DNA of 64,000 nt from Klebsiella sp. BIGb0407. Lineage in GTDB: Bacteria; Pseudomonadota; Gammaproteobacteria; Enterobacterales; Enterobacteriaceae. The position numbers were made by a program, and so were the translations under genes. The notes beneath the pieces were generated by a model that saw only the letters and a list, made by a program, of their open reading frames with translations, had not been told where the DNA came from and made no database searches. Numbering within the stretch: the first letter of the stretch is position 1; every line of letters begins with the position of its first letter. Below are positions 9,210 through 17,255 of the stretch, in pieces. Location: NCBI RefSeq assembly GCF_024807845.1, contig NZ_JANUEQ010000009.1, positions 124,001 through 188,000 on the forward strand, in the 5' to 3' direction.

Positions 9210-10424
9210 TTACCAGTTCCATAAGGTACCGTCTTCAAGACGGGCGACAGGCAAATATGCGGGTTCGTAGGGATATTTTGCTGCCAGTTTTTCGTCAAAA
9301 TCGATTCCCAGACCAGGTTTGTCTCCGGGATGCATATAACCCTTATCAAACGTCCAGCTATGCGGAAAAACATCCAGCATCTGCTCGGAATAGCCCATAT
9401 ATTCCTGAACACCAAAGTTTGGAACCCAGAGATCAAAGTGCAAGGCTGCGGCCATACATACTGGCGATAAATCAGAGGGTCCATGTGAGCCAGTACGAAC
9501 TTGATAGAGAGAAGCAAAATCAGCAATACGACGCATACCTGTTATTCCACCAGCATGCGTTATCGTGGTACGAATATAGTCAATCAGCTGCTCTTCAATG
9601 AGTTGCTTGCAATCCCAGATACTATTAAAGACCTCACCTACGGCAACAGGCGTGACGGTATGCTGGCGAATAAGGCGGAAGCAGGCTTGGTTTTCGGCCG
9701 GGGTCGGGTCTTCCATCCAAAACAGACGATAATCTTCCACGCTTTTACCAAATCGAGCAGCTTCAATAGGCGTGAGGCGATGGTGCATGTCATGCAAAAG
9801 GTGTTCGTCAAAACCGAATCGATCACGAACGGCCTCAAATAATTTTGGCGTAAAATCGAGGTACTTCTCTGTTGACCATAGCTGTTCATCAGGCCACTCA
9901 CCTTTTGTTGCCGGTTCATAGGCCAGGCCTTTGCCTTTTGACATACCGTATGTTGTTTTCATGCCCGGTATACCGCACTGAACACGAATCGCCTTAAAAC
10001 CTTCTTCTTTATGGCGCGCATAGTCATCCAGTACTTCATCAATACTGTGTCCGGTGGTGTGGCAATAGACCATGACGCCTTCTCGGGATGCACCACCCAA
10101 AAGTTGATATAACGGCATATTTGCAGCTTTGGCCTTGATATCCCATAGCGCAACGTCAATCGCTGAAATCGCTGACATCGTCACCGGACCACGACGCCAG
10201 TAGGCTCCTTTATAAAAAAACTGCCAGATATCTTCAATACGCCTGGCATCACGCCCAACCAACTGCGGACATAAATGATCTTTTAAATATGATGCAACAG
10301 ACAATTCACGTCCATTCAGAGTCGCATCGCCTAACCCGGTTAATCCGCAATCGGTAGTAATTTTCAGCGTGACAAAATTACGACCAGGGCATGTCACAAA
10401 GACTTCAGCACTGACAATTTTCAT
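9210..10424 (-). CDS. rspA: D-mannonate dehydratase of the mandelate racemase/enolase family (RspA, starvation-sensing)
   Basis: Enolase-superfamily enzyme, 404 aa, the same length as E. coli RspA, expected to dehydrate D-mannonate to 2-keto-3-deoxy-D-gluconate. All metal and catalytic positions of the ManD subgroup are visible: Asp212 and His214 (HDMHH), Glu238 (WMEDP), Glu264 (VGEVF), His314 and Asp318 (GSHGPSD), Glu341 (VQEYMG). It heads a leftward operon with the MFS carrier and ydfI. In E. coli rspA is followed by the dehydrogenase gene rspB, which is absent here. Expression is probably governed by the neighbouring RspR. Confidence 0.9.
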   Translation of the reverse strand: MKIVSAEVFVTCPGRNFVTLKITTDCGLTGLGDATLNGRELSVASYLKDHLCPQLVGRDARRIEDIWQFFYKGAYWRRGPVTMSAISAIDVALWDIKAKAANMPLYQLLGGASREGVMVYCHTTGHSIDEVLDDYARHKEEGFKAIRVQCGIPGMKTTYGMSKGKGLAYEPATKGEWPDEQLWSTEKYLDFTPKLFEAVRDRFGFDEHLLHDMHHRLTPIEAARFGKSVEDYRLFWMEDPTPAENQACFRLIRQHTVTPVAVGEVFNSIWDCKQLIEEQLIDYIRTTITHAGGITGMRRIADFASLYQVRTGSHGPSDLSPVCMAAALHFDLWVPNFGVQEYMGYSEQMLDVFPHSWTFDKGYMHPGDKPGLGIDFDEKLAAKYPYEPAYLPVARLEDGTLWNW

Positions 10425-10770
10425 TTTTTCTTCCTACAACATAAGTGGCATCAACTCATTGTTGCTAATTTACGCAACAGAGATACTACCATACAAGTAT
10501 TGCATTAATAAAAATGTGAAGTGAATCACTAACAATCATTCAAGGCAGCATCAAAACGGCTTTTATTTTCAGGAGACAAAAGTACGAAGGCTGAAGCGCG
10601 TAGCAGAAATAGAGGGCGATTGAGTACAAGTATCCATTGATCCGGCTCTTGTTCCAGGCGTTATAAGCTCCCGGACCAGAGAAAATATTATATATTGCAC
10701 CACTTCTTCAGTTACGCGATGCTGTTACTAAGAGCAGTAATAACGAATACGTAATTCAGAGGAAAAGTGC
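10425..10770. other. Intergenic region between divergent rspA and the NAD(P)-binding protein gene
   Basis: 346 bases with no credible gene. It must hold the rspA promoter (leftward) and that of the next gene (rightward). Apart from the dyad at 10483-10500 I see no clear motif. Confidence 0.5.
10483..10500. promoter_or_regulatory. Candidate operator upstream of rspA
   Basis: ATACT, eight bases, AGTAT: a short perfect dyad about 60 bases before the rspA start, where a GntR-family operator for RspR would be expected. The arms are only 5 bp, so this is tentative. Confidence 0.3.
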
Positions 10771-11394
10771 ATGACGCCTTGGTTAATTTTTGGTGCCGGT
10801 GGTAAGGGTGTAGGCCTGCTAACCGCTTTACAGGCACTTAAAGCATCGCAACCGGTTATCGCGGTCGTCAGAAAAGAAGAGGCAGCCCAATACCTGCGTG
10901 AGCAAGGCGCAACGGTTCTGGTGGGTGACGCCTGTGATGAGAATCTGGTTGCCGAGGTATGTCAGCAGGCAGGAGCCGGAGCAACGGTTATCTCAACAAT
11001 GGGTGGAGCGCAAGACTATCTGGCGCACCGCACCGTTATCAACGCGGCTGAACAAGCCGGGATTTCACGTATGGTGCTGGTCACCTCTCTGGGCTGCGGC
11101 GATAGCTGGGCTTATCTTTCCCCTCGCTATAAAGCAGGATTTGGTCAGGCTGTACGGGAAAAATCGCTTGCTGAAAGCTGGCTGCAAACCAGTACTCTGG
11201 ATTTTGCTATTCTCCGTCCCGGCGGTCTGTTGCATGGCGAGCCTACAGGTAAGGCACAACGCTCCCAGGCAGATGATGTACATGGTCTGGTGATGCGTGC
11301 CGATGTAGCTGCTGAAGTGGTTAAACTGGCCAGTAGCCCGGCGCTGAATGGGCAAATCTACAGTATTGTGGAGCCAAACCTGAAACCCGCATAA
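10771..11394 (+). CDS. NAD(P)-binding protein, atypical SDR/NmrA-like
   Basis: A 207-aa Rossmann-fold protein. The N-terminal LIFGAGGKGVGLLTAL carries the dinucleotide-binding glycine motif of atypical short-chain reductases. VLVGDACDE follows in the place of the usual D-x-D adenine-contact segment, then MVLVTSLGCGD and FAILRPGGLL, both typical of NmrA/YwnB-like proteins. There is no YxxxK catalytic pair, so it may be a redox sensor or a reductase of unknown substrate. It is preceded by AGAGGAAAA and a GTGC spacer before the ATG. It has no clear operon partner; yghU follows 111 bases downstream on the same strand. Confidence 0.75.
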   Translation: MTPWLIFGAGGKGVGLLTALQALKASQPVIAVVRKEEAAQYLREQGATVLVGDACDENLVAEVCQQAGAGATVISTMGGAQDYLAHRTVINAAEQAGISRMVLVTSLGCGDSWAYLSPRYKAGFGQAVREKSLAESWLQTSTLDFAILRPGGLLHGEPTGKAQRSQADDVHGLVMRADVAAEVVKLASSPALNGQIYSIVEPNLKPA

Positions 11395-11505
11395 GCAACG
11401 ATAAAATTTAGCATTTCTGGCGATATGGTCGGTATTTACTTCCCTGATAGCCAATATCAGGGTAATGATTAATAGTCCCCCTTAGCGAAGAAGGCGAATC
11501 ATCTT

Positions 11506-12351
11506 ATGTCTGAACATCACTACCATCCTCCGAAAACCTGGGTCTGGAATACCACCGAAGCAGGAAAGTTTTCTAATATTAATCGTCCGATTTCTGGCCC
11601 GACACATGAAAAAACCTTACCTGTTGGTCAGCACCCGTTGCAGCTCTATTCGATGGGAACGCCTAACGGACAGAAGGTAACGATTCTGCTCGAAGAACTC
11701 CTGGCTGCGGGCGTTAGCTCTGCCGAATACGATGCCTGGTTAATCAGCATTGGTGCAGGCGATCAGTTCTCCAGTGGTTTTGTCGGCGTGAACCCTAATT
11801 CAAAAATACCGGCATTGCTGGATAATTCCGCTAATCCACCGATTCGCGTCTTTGAGTCCGGCGCTATTCTGCTCTATCTGGCAGAAAAATACGGTCACTT
11901 CCTGCCAAAAGATATTCATGCCCGCACAGAAACACTGAACTGGTTATTCTGGCTGCAAGGCTCAGCCCCTTATCTGGGCGGCGGTTTTGGGCATTTTTAT
12001 CACTATGCACCGGAAAAAATTGAGTACGCCATCAACCGCTTCACCATGGAAGCCAAGCGTCAGCTGGATGTCCTGGATAAACAGTTAGCCAAAAACCGTT
12101 TCATTGCGGGTGAGGAGTATACCATTGCCGATATCGCAATCTGGCCATGGTACGGTAACCTGGTTCGCGGTGAACTCTATGAAGCGGCTAACTTCCTTGA
12201 TATTGCTTCTTATAGTCATGTTCAGCGCTGGGCAGAGGAAATTGCCGGTCGCCCGGCGGTAAAACGAGGCCGTATAGTTAACCGATCATGGGGAGACGTG
12301 CAGTTAGCTGAACGCCACTCTGCCTCTGATTTTGACGAGCTCGGGCTGTAA
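11506..12351 (+). CDS. yghU: Glutathione S-transferase-like disulfide-bond oxidoreductase YghU
   Basis: A 281-aa GST-superfamily protein matching E. coli YghU, a Nu-class enzyme that binds two glutathione molecules and reduces disulfides. The characteristic N-terminal extension (HYHPPKTWVWN, about 50 residues) precedes the thioredoxin-like domain (LQLYSMGTPNGQKVTILLEEL). The glutathione-binding VFESGAILLYLAEKYG lies near residue 124. The C-terminal helical domain includes FIAGEEYTIADIAIWPW. It is cytosolic. No regulatory motif was recognised upstream. Confidence 0.9.
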   Translation: MSEHHYHPPKTWVWNTTEAGKFSNINRPISGPTHEKTLPVGQHPLQLYSMGTPNGQKVTILLEELLAAGVSSAEYDAWLISIGAGDQFSSGFVGVNPNSKIPALLDNSANPPIRVFESGAILLYLAEKYGHFLPKDIHARTETLNWLFWLQGSAPYLGGGFGHFYHYAPEKIEYAINRFTMEAKRQLDVLDKQLAKNRFIAGEEYTIADIAIWPWYGNLVRGELYEAANFLDIASYSHVQRWAEEIAGRPAVKRGRIVNRSWGDVQLAERHSASDFDELGL

Positions 12352-12360
12352 ACATCTCCC

Positions 12361-12390
12361 TGGCAGATAGCCGTGTTCTGTTATCTGCCA
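12361..12390 (+). terminator. Hairpin downstream of yghU
   Basis: 9-bp stem (arms 12361-12369 and 12382-12390) ten bases after the yghU stop. No strong T-run follows, so termination is plausible but not certain. Confidence 0.4.
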
Positions 12391-12434
12391 CACAGAATTT
12401 CTGCGCACTACCTCTCATCTTATTTACTTCCAAG

Positions 12435-12449
12435 TGATAATTATTTGCA
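12435..12449. promoter_or_regulatory. Fur box upstream of sitA
   Basis: TGATAATTATTTGCA matches the 7-1-7 Fur core TGATAATNATTATCA at 12 of 14 defined positions. It lies just before the MntR site, as expected for the iron- and manganese-repressed sitABCD operon of enterobacteria. Confidence 0.65.
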
Positions 12450-12452
12450 TTT

Positions 12453-12474
12453 AAAAATAGCACAAGCTATGTTT
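12453..12474. promoter_or_regulatory. MntR box upstream of sitA
   Basis: The half-sites AAAAATAGC and GCTATGTTT are separated by four bases. They match the enterobacterial MntR palindrome (AAACATAGC-N4-GCTATGTTT) with one mismatch. The site lies about 50-70 bases before the sitA start, so manganese repression is expected. Confidence 0.75.
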
Positions 12475-12524
12475 TATAGCAGATGCTATAAATGATGAAT
12501 AAATCACCCCTCAGAGAGAATACG

Positions 12525-13439
12525 ATGCCCAGAAAAAACAGGATAAGACAGATAATCACTCTCGCCGGTCTCGTTCTGGCTCTGTTGCAATTCCCAGCTC
12601 ATGCACAAGAAAAATTCAAAGCAGTCACTACTTTTACCATTATCGCTGATATGGCTAAAAACGTGGCAGGGGACGCGGCGGACGTTGAGTCGATAACCAA
12701 ACCAGGGGCAGAAATTCATGAGTATCAGCCGACACCAGGCGATATCCGCCGGGCACAGGGTGCCAATCTGATCCTCGCCAACGGTATGAACCTTGAGATC
12801 TGGTTTGAGAAATTTTATCAGCACCTTAATGGCGTACCGGAAGTTATCGTCACCACCGGTATTGAGCCAACGGGAATAACCGAAGGGCCTTATAACGGTA
12901 AGCCGAATCCCCACGCCTGGATGTCACCTAAAAATGCGCTGATTTATGTGGATAATATTCGTGACGCATTCGTGAAATATGATCCCGACAATGCAGAAAC
13001 CTACAAGAAAAATGCTGAAGCCTATAAGCAGAAGATTAGCCAGACTATCGAGCCCCTACGCGCTGAACTGGCAAAAATTCCTGCGGATAAACGCTGGTTA
13101 GTGAGTAGTGAAGGTGCCTTTTCCTATCTGGCGCGTGACCTTGATATGAAAGAGCTGTATCTGTGGCCGATTAATGCTGACCAGCAGGGCACGCCGCAGC
13201 AGGTTCGTAAAGTGATTGATACTGTTCGTCAGCACAATATCCCGACTATATTTAGTGAAAGTACGATTTCGGATAAACCTGCTCGTCAGGCAGCCCGTGA
13301 GTCAGGTGCGCATTATGGCGGCGTACTGTATGTTGATTCCTTAAGCGCTGCTGATGGTCCGGTACCGACCTATCTTGATCTGTTGCATGTCACTACCAGC
13401 ACTATCACCAACGGGATTAATAAAGGGATGAAAAAATGA
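12525..13439 (+). CDS. sitA: Manganese/iron ABC transporter periplasmic binding protein SitA
   Basis: Metal-binding protein of cluster 9 (ZnuA/SitA/PsaA-like), about 304 aa from the chosen start. I used the ATG at 12525 because it directly precedes a clean signal peptide (RIRQIITLAGLVLALLQ...AHA), and SitA of Salmonella has this length; an in-frame ATG lies 11 codons upstream. Metal ligands are in EIHEYQP (His), NPHAWMSP (His), SSEGAF (Glu) and the late LYVDSLS (Asp). It exports to the periplasm and feeds Mn2+/Fe2+ to SitBCD. The gene overlaps sitB by 4 bases and follows Fur and MntR sites. Confidence 0.93.
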   Translation: MPRKNRIRQIITLAGLVLALLQFPAHAQEKFKAVTTFTIIADMAKNVAGDAADVESITKPGAEIHEYQPTPGDIRRAQGANLILANGMNLEIWFEKFYQHLNGVPEVIVTTGIEPTGITEGPYNGKPNPHAWMSPKNALIYVDNIRDAFVKYDPDNAETYKKNAEAYKQKISQTIEPLRAELAKIPADKRWLVSSEGAFSYLARDLDMKELYLWPINADQQGTPQQVRKVIDTVRQHNIPTIFSESTISDKPARQAARESGAHYGGVLYVDSLSAADGPVPTYLDLLHVTTSTITNGINKGMKK

Positions 13440-14248
13440 GTCGCACGCCAGGCATTGTGGTGAAGAACGCAAGTGTCACTTATCGTAACGGCCATACCGC
13501 GCTGAGGGATGCGAGTTTTGAGATCCCTACGGGCACCATTGCCGCACTGGTTGGCGTGAATGGCTCCGGTAAATCGACCCTGTTTAAAGCAATTATGGGT
13601 TTTGTTCGTCTCGCCCAGGGGAGTATTTCTATCCTCGGCCAGCCAACCCGCCAGGCTCTGCGCCGTAATCAGGTTTCTTATGTTCCTCAGTCTGAAGATG
13701 TCGACTGGACCTTCCCTGTGCTGGTTGAAGATGTAGTCATGATGGGCCGTTTCGGGCATATGGGCATGCTACGTATTGCCAGTAAAGCGGACAAACAGGC
13801 AGTGGATTACGCCCTGGAACGTGTTGGCATGATTGAGTATCGTCACCGACAAATTGGTGAACTCTCCGGCGGGCAAAAAAAACGCGTCTTTCTTGCCCGC
13901 TCTATCGCTCAGGATGGACAGGTTATTTTACTGGATGAGCCGTTTACCGGAGTTGATGTCAAAACCGAAGAGCAAATCATTCAGCTGCTGCGTGAGCTGC
14001 GCAATGAAGGCCGTACTATGCTGGTTTCCACCCATAATCTGGGTGCCGTTACCGACTACTGCGATTACACCGTGCTGGTGAAAGGCACCATCCTGGCCTA
14101 CGGCCCGACCCAGGAAACCTTTACCCAGGAAAATCTTGAAAAAGCATTTAGTGGTGTACTTCGCCACGTCAAATTAACCGGTTCGGAAACCAGCGTACTC
14201 ACCGATGATGAGCGTCCGTTTATCCGCGTTCCGTCGAAGGAGGAGTAA
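13436..14248 (+). CDS. sitB: Manganese/iron ABC transporter ATP-binding protein SitB
   Basis: Cytoplasmic ATPase of the Sit importer, 270 aa. Walker A is GVNGSGKST near residue 38. YVPQSEDVDWTFPVLVEDVVMMGRFG is the Q-loop and coupling region typical of Mn/Zn transporters. The signature is LSGGQKKRVFLARSIAQ, Walker B VILLDEPFTGVD and the H-loop VSTHN. The start overlaps the sitA stop (ATGA), and its end carries the strong ribosome binding site of sitC. Confidence 0.95.
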   Translation: MSRTPGIVVKNASVTYRNGHTALRDASFEIPTGTIAALVGVNGSGKSTLFKAIMGFVRLAQGSISILGQPTRQALRRNQVSYVPQSEDVDWTFPVLVEDVVMMGRFGHMGMLRIASKADKQAVDYALERVGMIEYRHRQIGELSGGQKKRVFLARSIAQDGQVILLDEPFTGVDVKTEEQIIQLLRELRNEGRTMLVSTHNLGAVTDYCDYTVLVKGTILAYGPTQETFTQENLEKAFSGVLRHVKLTGSETSVLTDDERPFIRVPSKEE

Positions 14249-14249
14249 G

Positions 14250-15110
14250 TTGATATCCTTGCTGCTTGAACCTTTTAGCTACAATTACATGTTCAATGCC
14301 ATCTGGGTTTCTGCCCTGGTGGGTGGAGTCTGTGCGTTTCTCTCCTGTTACTTAATGCTAAAAGGCTGGTCACTGATCGGTGATGCCCTCTCCCACTCTA
14401 TCGTGCCAGGTGTCGCTGGCGCTTATATGCTAGGGCTACCTTTTTCTATTGGCGCATTTTTTTCTGGCGGGCTGGCTGCCGCGACCATGCTGTTCTTAAA
14501 TCAGCGCACTAAGCTGCGGGAAGATACGATAATTGGCCTGATCTTTTCATCCTTCTTTGGACTTGGGCTATTTATGGTCTCGCTCAATCCAACCTCGGTG
14601 AATATTCAAACGATTGTACTAGGTAATATTCTGGCGATAGACCATTCAGATATTATCCAGCTCGCGATTATTGGTTTCGTTTCACTGGCTATTTTGCTGC
14701 TGAAGTGGAAAGACCTGATGGTCACCTTTTTTGATGAAAACCATGCCCGTTCTATCGGACTGAATCCGGTCTGGTTGAAGGGACTCTTTTTTACCCTGCT
14801 CTCTGTCACCACCGTTGCTGCCTTGCAAACCGTGGGGGCGTTTCTGGTGATTTGTATGGTTGTGACCCCGGGAGCAACGGCTTACTTGCTCACTGACAGA
14901 TTCCCAAAACTGCTGATAATATCCGTCACTCTCGGAACGCTTACCAGCGCAGTGGGTACCTGGATTAGCTATTTTCTTGATGGGGCTACCGGGGGCATTA
15001 TTGTCATTCTGCAGACGCTGATATTTCTTATCGCCTTCTTATTTGCACCCAAACATGGCTTGATAGCTAGTCGTCGTCGGGCACGTCTGAATATGGAGTC
15101 TGCTCGATGA
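14250..15110 (+). CDS. sitC: Manganese/iron ABC transporter permease SitC
   Basis: First of two cluster-9 permeases, 286 aa with about eight or nine hydrophobic helices. The start is taken as TTG at 14250, one base after the sitB stop: AAGGAGGAG lies just ahead and the protein then begins MISLLLEPFSYNY, as in Salmonella SitC. A longer reading from 14205 would lie inside sitB and add an unrelated basic tail. Conserved segments include GDALSHSIVPGVAGAYMLG and FLVICMVVTPGATAYLLTDR. It forms the channel with SitD. The stop overlaps the sitD start by 4 bases. Confidence 0.93.
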   Translation: MISLLLEPFSYNYMFNAIWVSALVGGVCAFLSCYLMLKGWSLIGDALSHSIVPGVAGAYMLGLPFSIGAFFSGGLAAATMLFLNQRTKLREDTIIGLIFSSFFGLGLFMVSLNPTSVNIQTIVLGNILAIDHSDIIQLAIIGFVSLAILLLKWKDLMVTFFDENHARSIGLNPVWLKGLFFTLLSVTTVAALQTVGAFLVICMVVTPGATAYLLTDRFPKLLIISVTLGTLTSAVGTWISYFLDGATGGIIVILQTLIFLIAFLFAPKHGLIASRRRARLNMESAR

Positions 15111-15955
15111 ACTTAGTAGAGACATTGCTCTCCCCCTTCCAGTTTGATTTTATGATTAACGCCCTGGTGATGACCACTCTGGTGGCTATTCCTTGCGCTC
15201 TGCTATCTTGTTTCCTGGTACTAAAAGGCTGGGCGCTGATGGGTGATGCCATGAGTCATGCGGTATTCCCGGGAATTGTTCTGGCCTGGATGGTCGGTTT
15301 GCCGCTTGGCGTCGGTGCCTTTGTTGCCGGGCTCTTTTGTGCTCTGGCCACCGGTTATTTACAAGAAAATAGCCGAATTAAGCGCGATACCGTGATGGGA
15401 ATTGTATTTTCAGGGATGTTTGGAGCAGGGCTGGTATTGTACGTTTATCTCAAACCAGAGGTTCATCTCGATCATATTCTGTTCGGTGATATGCTTGGCG
15501 TTAGCTGGAGCGATATCTGGCAAACTGCCGCTATCGTTGTGATTACCGCAGTGATTGTACTGGTGAAATGGCGTGATTTGTTACTGCATGCTTTTGATCC
15601 TATTCAGGCCCAAGTTTCAGGTTTAAACGTAAAACTCCTTAATTATGGTTTACTGTGCCTGGTCTCGCTGACCATCGTCGCTGCCTTAAAAGCCGTCGGG
15701 ATTATTCTTTCTATTTCCCTCCTGATTGCTCCTGGAGCAATAGCGTCATTATTAACACGAACCTTTTTCTCAATGATGGTAGTGGCACTGTTAATCGCTA
15801 TTTCGTTTTCGTTTATCGGCGTTTACTTATCCTTTTTTATCGACAGTGCGCCTGCACCAACCATCGTGGTATGTCTGTCTGTAGTCTTTATTTTTGCCTT
15901 TATCTGGTCTTCAGTCCAACAGCGTCGGCTGGAAAATAGCGCTCGTCCATCCTGA
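15107..15955 (+). CDS. sitD: Manganese/iron ABC transporter permease SitD
   Basis: Second membrane subunit, 282 aa, paralogous to SitC. It carries the matching motifs GDAMSHAVFPGIVLAWMVG near residue 45 and GIILSISLLIAPGAIASLLTR near 196. It ends with a basic cytoplasmic tail. It closes the sitABCD operon and is followed by a hairpin. The ATGA overlap with sitC implies coupled translation of the two permeases. Confidence 0.94.
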   Translation: MNLVETLLSPFQFDFMINALVMTTLVAIPCALLSCFLVLKGWALMGDAMSHAVFPGIVLAWMVGLPLGVGAFVAGLFCALATGYLQENSRIKRDTVMGIVFSGMFGAGLVLYVYLKPEVHLDHILFGDMLGVSWSDIWQTAAIVVITAVIVLVKWRDLLLHAFDPIQAQVSGLNVKLLNYGLLCLVSLTIVAALKAVGIILSISLLIAPGAIASLLTRTFFSMMVVALLIAISFSFIGVYLSFFIDSAPAPTIVVCLSVVFIFAFIWSSVQQRRLENSARPS

Positions 15956-15960
15956 TAGAC

Positions 15961-15989
15961 ACCGGCAAGGGAGCTCTTCTCTTGCCGGT
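15961..15989 (+). terminator. Hairpin ending the sitABCD operon
   Basis: 9-bp stem ACCGGCAAG (15961-15969) with its complement at 15981-15989, a few bases after the sitD stop and before the convergent SDR gene. It could serve both strands. It lacks a long T-run. Confidence 0.5.
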
Positions 15990-16008
15990 AAGAATACCCC
16001 ACTACCCG

Positions 16009-16752
16009 CTATAAATTGCCGACACCACCATCGACAAGTAAGTCTGTGCCGACAATAAAAGCAGACTCATCGGAAGCAAGAAATACCGCTGCTTTTGCCA
16101 GTTCCAGCGCCGTACCGAGACGACCAACCGGTACCAGTTCACGAATACTCTCACGTAATGCATCGTCAGCCGGACCGCTGCCTAATTTACCCAGAGCGGG
16201 TGTTTCCGTGGGCCCCGGGCTAAGCCCATTAACCCGGATCCCGCGAGGATGCAGTTCCCCGGAAAGAGTTCGCGCCAGTGACAGAATCCCGGCTTTACTG
16301 GCAGCATAGGCACTACTTAGTGGCAGGCCAATACGTGCGCTCACTGAACCACAAACAATCACTGATGAGGGGTTAGCTAACTGTGGTAGCAGTGCCTGAA
16401 TCAGAAAAAAAGGGCCTTTAAGATTGGTATTCATTAACCTGTCATAGGCGTCTTCATCCCACTCTTCCAGCGAATGATGGGTGACATCTCCGGCGTTGAT
16501 ATAGACCACATCCAGTCGGGGCCACAGGGCTGCGAGCTCTTCGCCGACAAGGCGCTGGCTGGCAATATCGCCCGCATCACTTCGGATTATATGCACCTCT
16601 CCAAGGCTTTTTTTTGCCTCAATTAGCCCCTGCTCACTACGACCGGTAATAGCAACCGTTGCGCCTTCAGCAATAAATTGCCGTGCCGTTTCCAATCCAA
16701 TACCGCTGGTTGCTCCGGTAATTAATGCATACTTGCCTGCTAATCTGCCCAT
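16009..16752 (-). CDS. Short-chain dehydrogenase/reductase (classical SDR)
   Basis: NAD(P)-dependent oxidoreductase, 247 aa, the usual classical SDR size. The cofactor motif is TGATSGIGLE near residue 14, the NAG-type motif is YINAGD near 88, and the catalytic Ser lies in CGSVSARIG. The YxxxK pair is in YAASKAGILSLARTL near 148-152, followed by the PGPTETP loop. The gene is divergent from an HxlR-type regulator only 122 bases away, a common pairing in which the regulator responds to a reactive compound that the reductase removes. The substrate is not known. Confidence 0.9.
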   Translation of the reverse strand: MGRLAGKYALITGATSGIGLETARQFIAEGATVAITGRSEQGLIEAKKSLGEVHIIRSDAGDIASQRLVGEELAALWPRLDVVYINAGDVTHHSLEEWDEDAYDRLMNTNLKGPFFLIQALLPQLANPSSVIVCGSVSARIGLPLSSAYAASKAGILSLARTLSGELHPRGIRVNGLSPGPTETPALGKLGSGPADDALRESIRELVPVGRLGTALELAKAAVFLASDESAFIVGTDLLVDGGVGNL

Positions 16753-16799
16753 AAATTCCCCCTCTCGTTAACTGTTGAGGGGTATTATTTCTGTTATGA

Positions 16800-16812
16800 T
16801 ATCCTTTGGATA
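16800..16812. promoter_or_regulatory. Candidate HxlR operator between SDR and regulator genes
   Basis: TATCCTTTGGATA is a perfect palindrome around three bases, followed about 20 bases on by a related GGATACT. It sits in the short divergent promoter region and is a plausible regulator site. This is inferred. Confidence 0.35.
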
Positions 16813-16874
16813 GTAGGCACCAATTGGATACTAAAGCACATAAAAGTCTGCTTTAAGGTTTTACGGGAGTTAAC

Positions 16875-17255
16875 GTGGTAAAAAAATTTTCAGACCTTCC
16901 TGAGGCGGTAGAATCCTGTCCGATGGTGAATTTTGTCAATTTAGTTGCCGGAAAATGGGCAATTCCAATTATTTATCGCCTGATAGTGATAGATGAGCCG
17001 GTGCGTTTTAGCGTATTACAGCGAGCAGTGCACCCCATCACCCAGAAAGAGCTGACTCGCCAGTTACGTCAGTTTGAAATGCGGGGCTTGGTGACCAGAC
17101 AGGTATTTGCCGAGGTTCCGCCTAAAGTGGAATACCAGATAACCGAACTCGGCAAATCACTACGGCCGACTCTGGACTCCCTGGCTGGCTGGATGAATGC
17201 GCATATCCATGAAATATCCTCGCAAGCATCCTCGTCAGTCAAACCGTTGAACTAG
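16875..17255 (+). CDS. HxlR-family winged-helix transcriptional regulator
   Basis: A 126-aa MarR-like DNA-binding protein of the HxlR type. CPMVNFVNLVAGKWAIPIIYRLI near residues 15-37 is the family opening with the conserved Cys. PITQKELTRQLRQFEMRGLVTR is the recognition helix and wing, and YQITELGKSLRPTL the end of the domain. HxlR proteins often sense aldehydes, quinones or disulfide stress through that Cys. It is divergent from the SDR gene and probably controls it. Its last 21 bases overlap the 3' end of yjcZ on the other strand. GTG at 16875 is the start. Confidence 0.87.
   Translation: MVKKFSDLPEAVESCPMVNFVNLVAGKWAIPIIYRLIVIDEPVRFSVLQRAVHPITQKELTRQLRQFEMRGLVTRQVFAEVPPKVEYQITELGKSLRPTLDSLAGWMNAHIHEISSQASSSVKPLN

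Noticed and set aside
9077-9526. 149-codon open frame spanning the MFS/rspA gap
   Set aside because: Overlaps both conserved genes in another frame and has no ribosome binding site.
14205-14249. sitC start at 14205
   Set aside because: It lies inside sitB, adds a basic tail unlike the family, and has a poorer ribosome binding site than the TTG at 14250.
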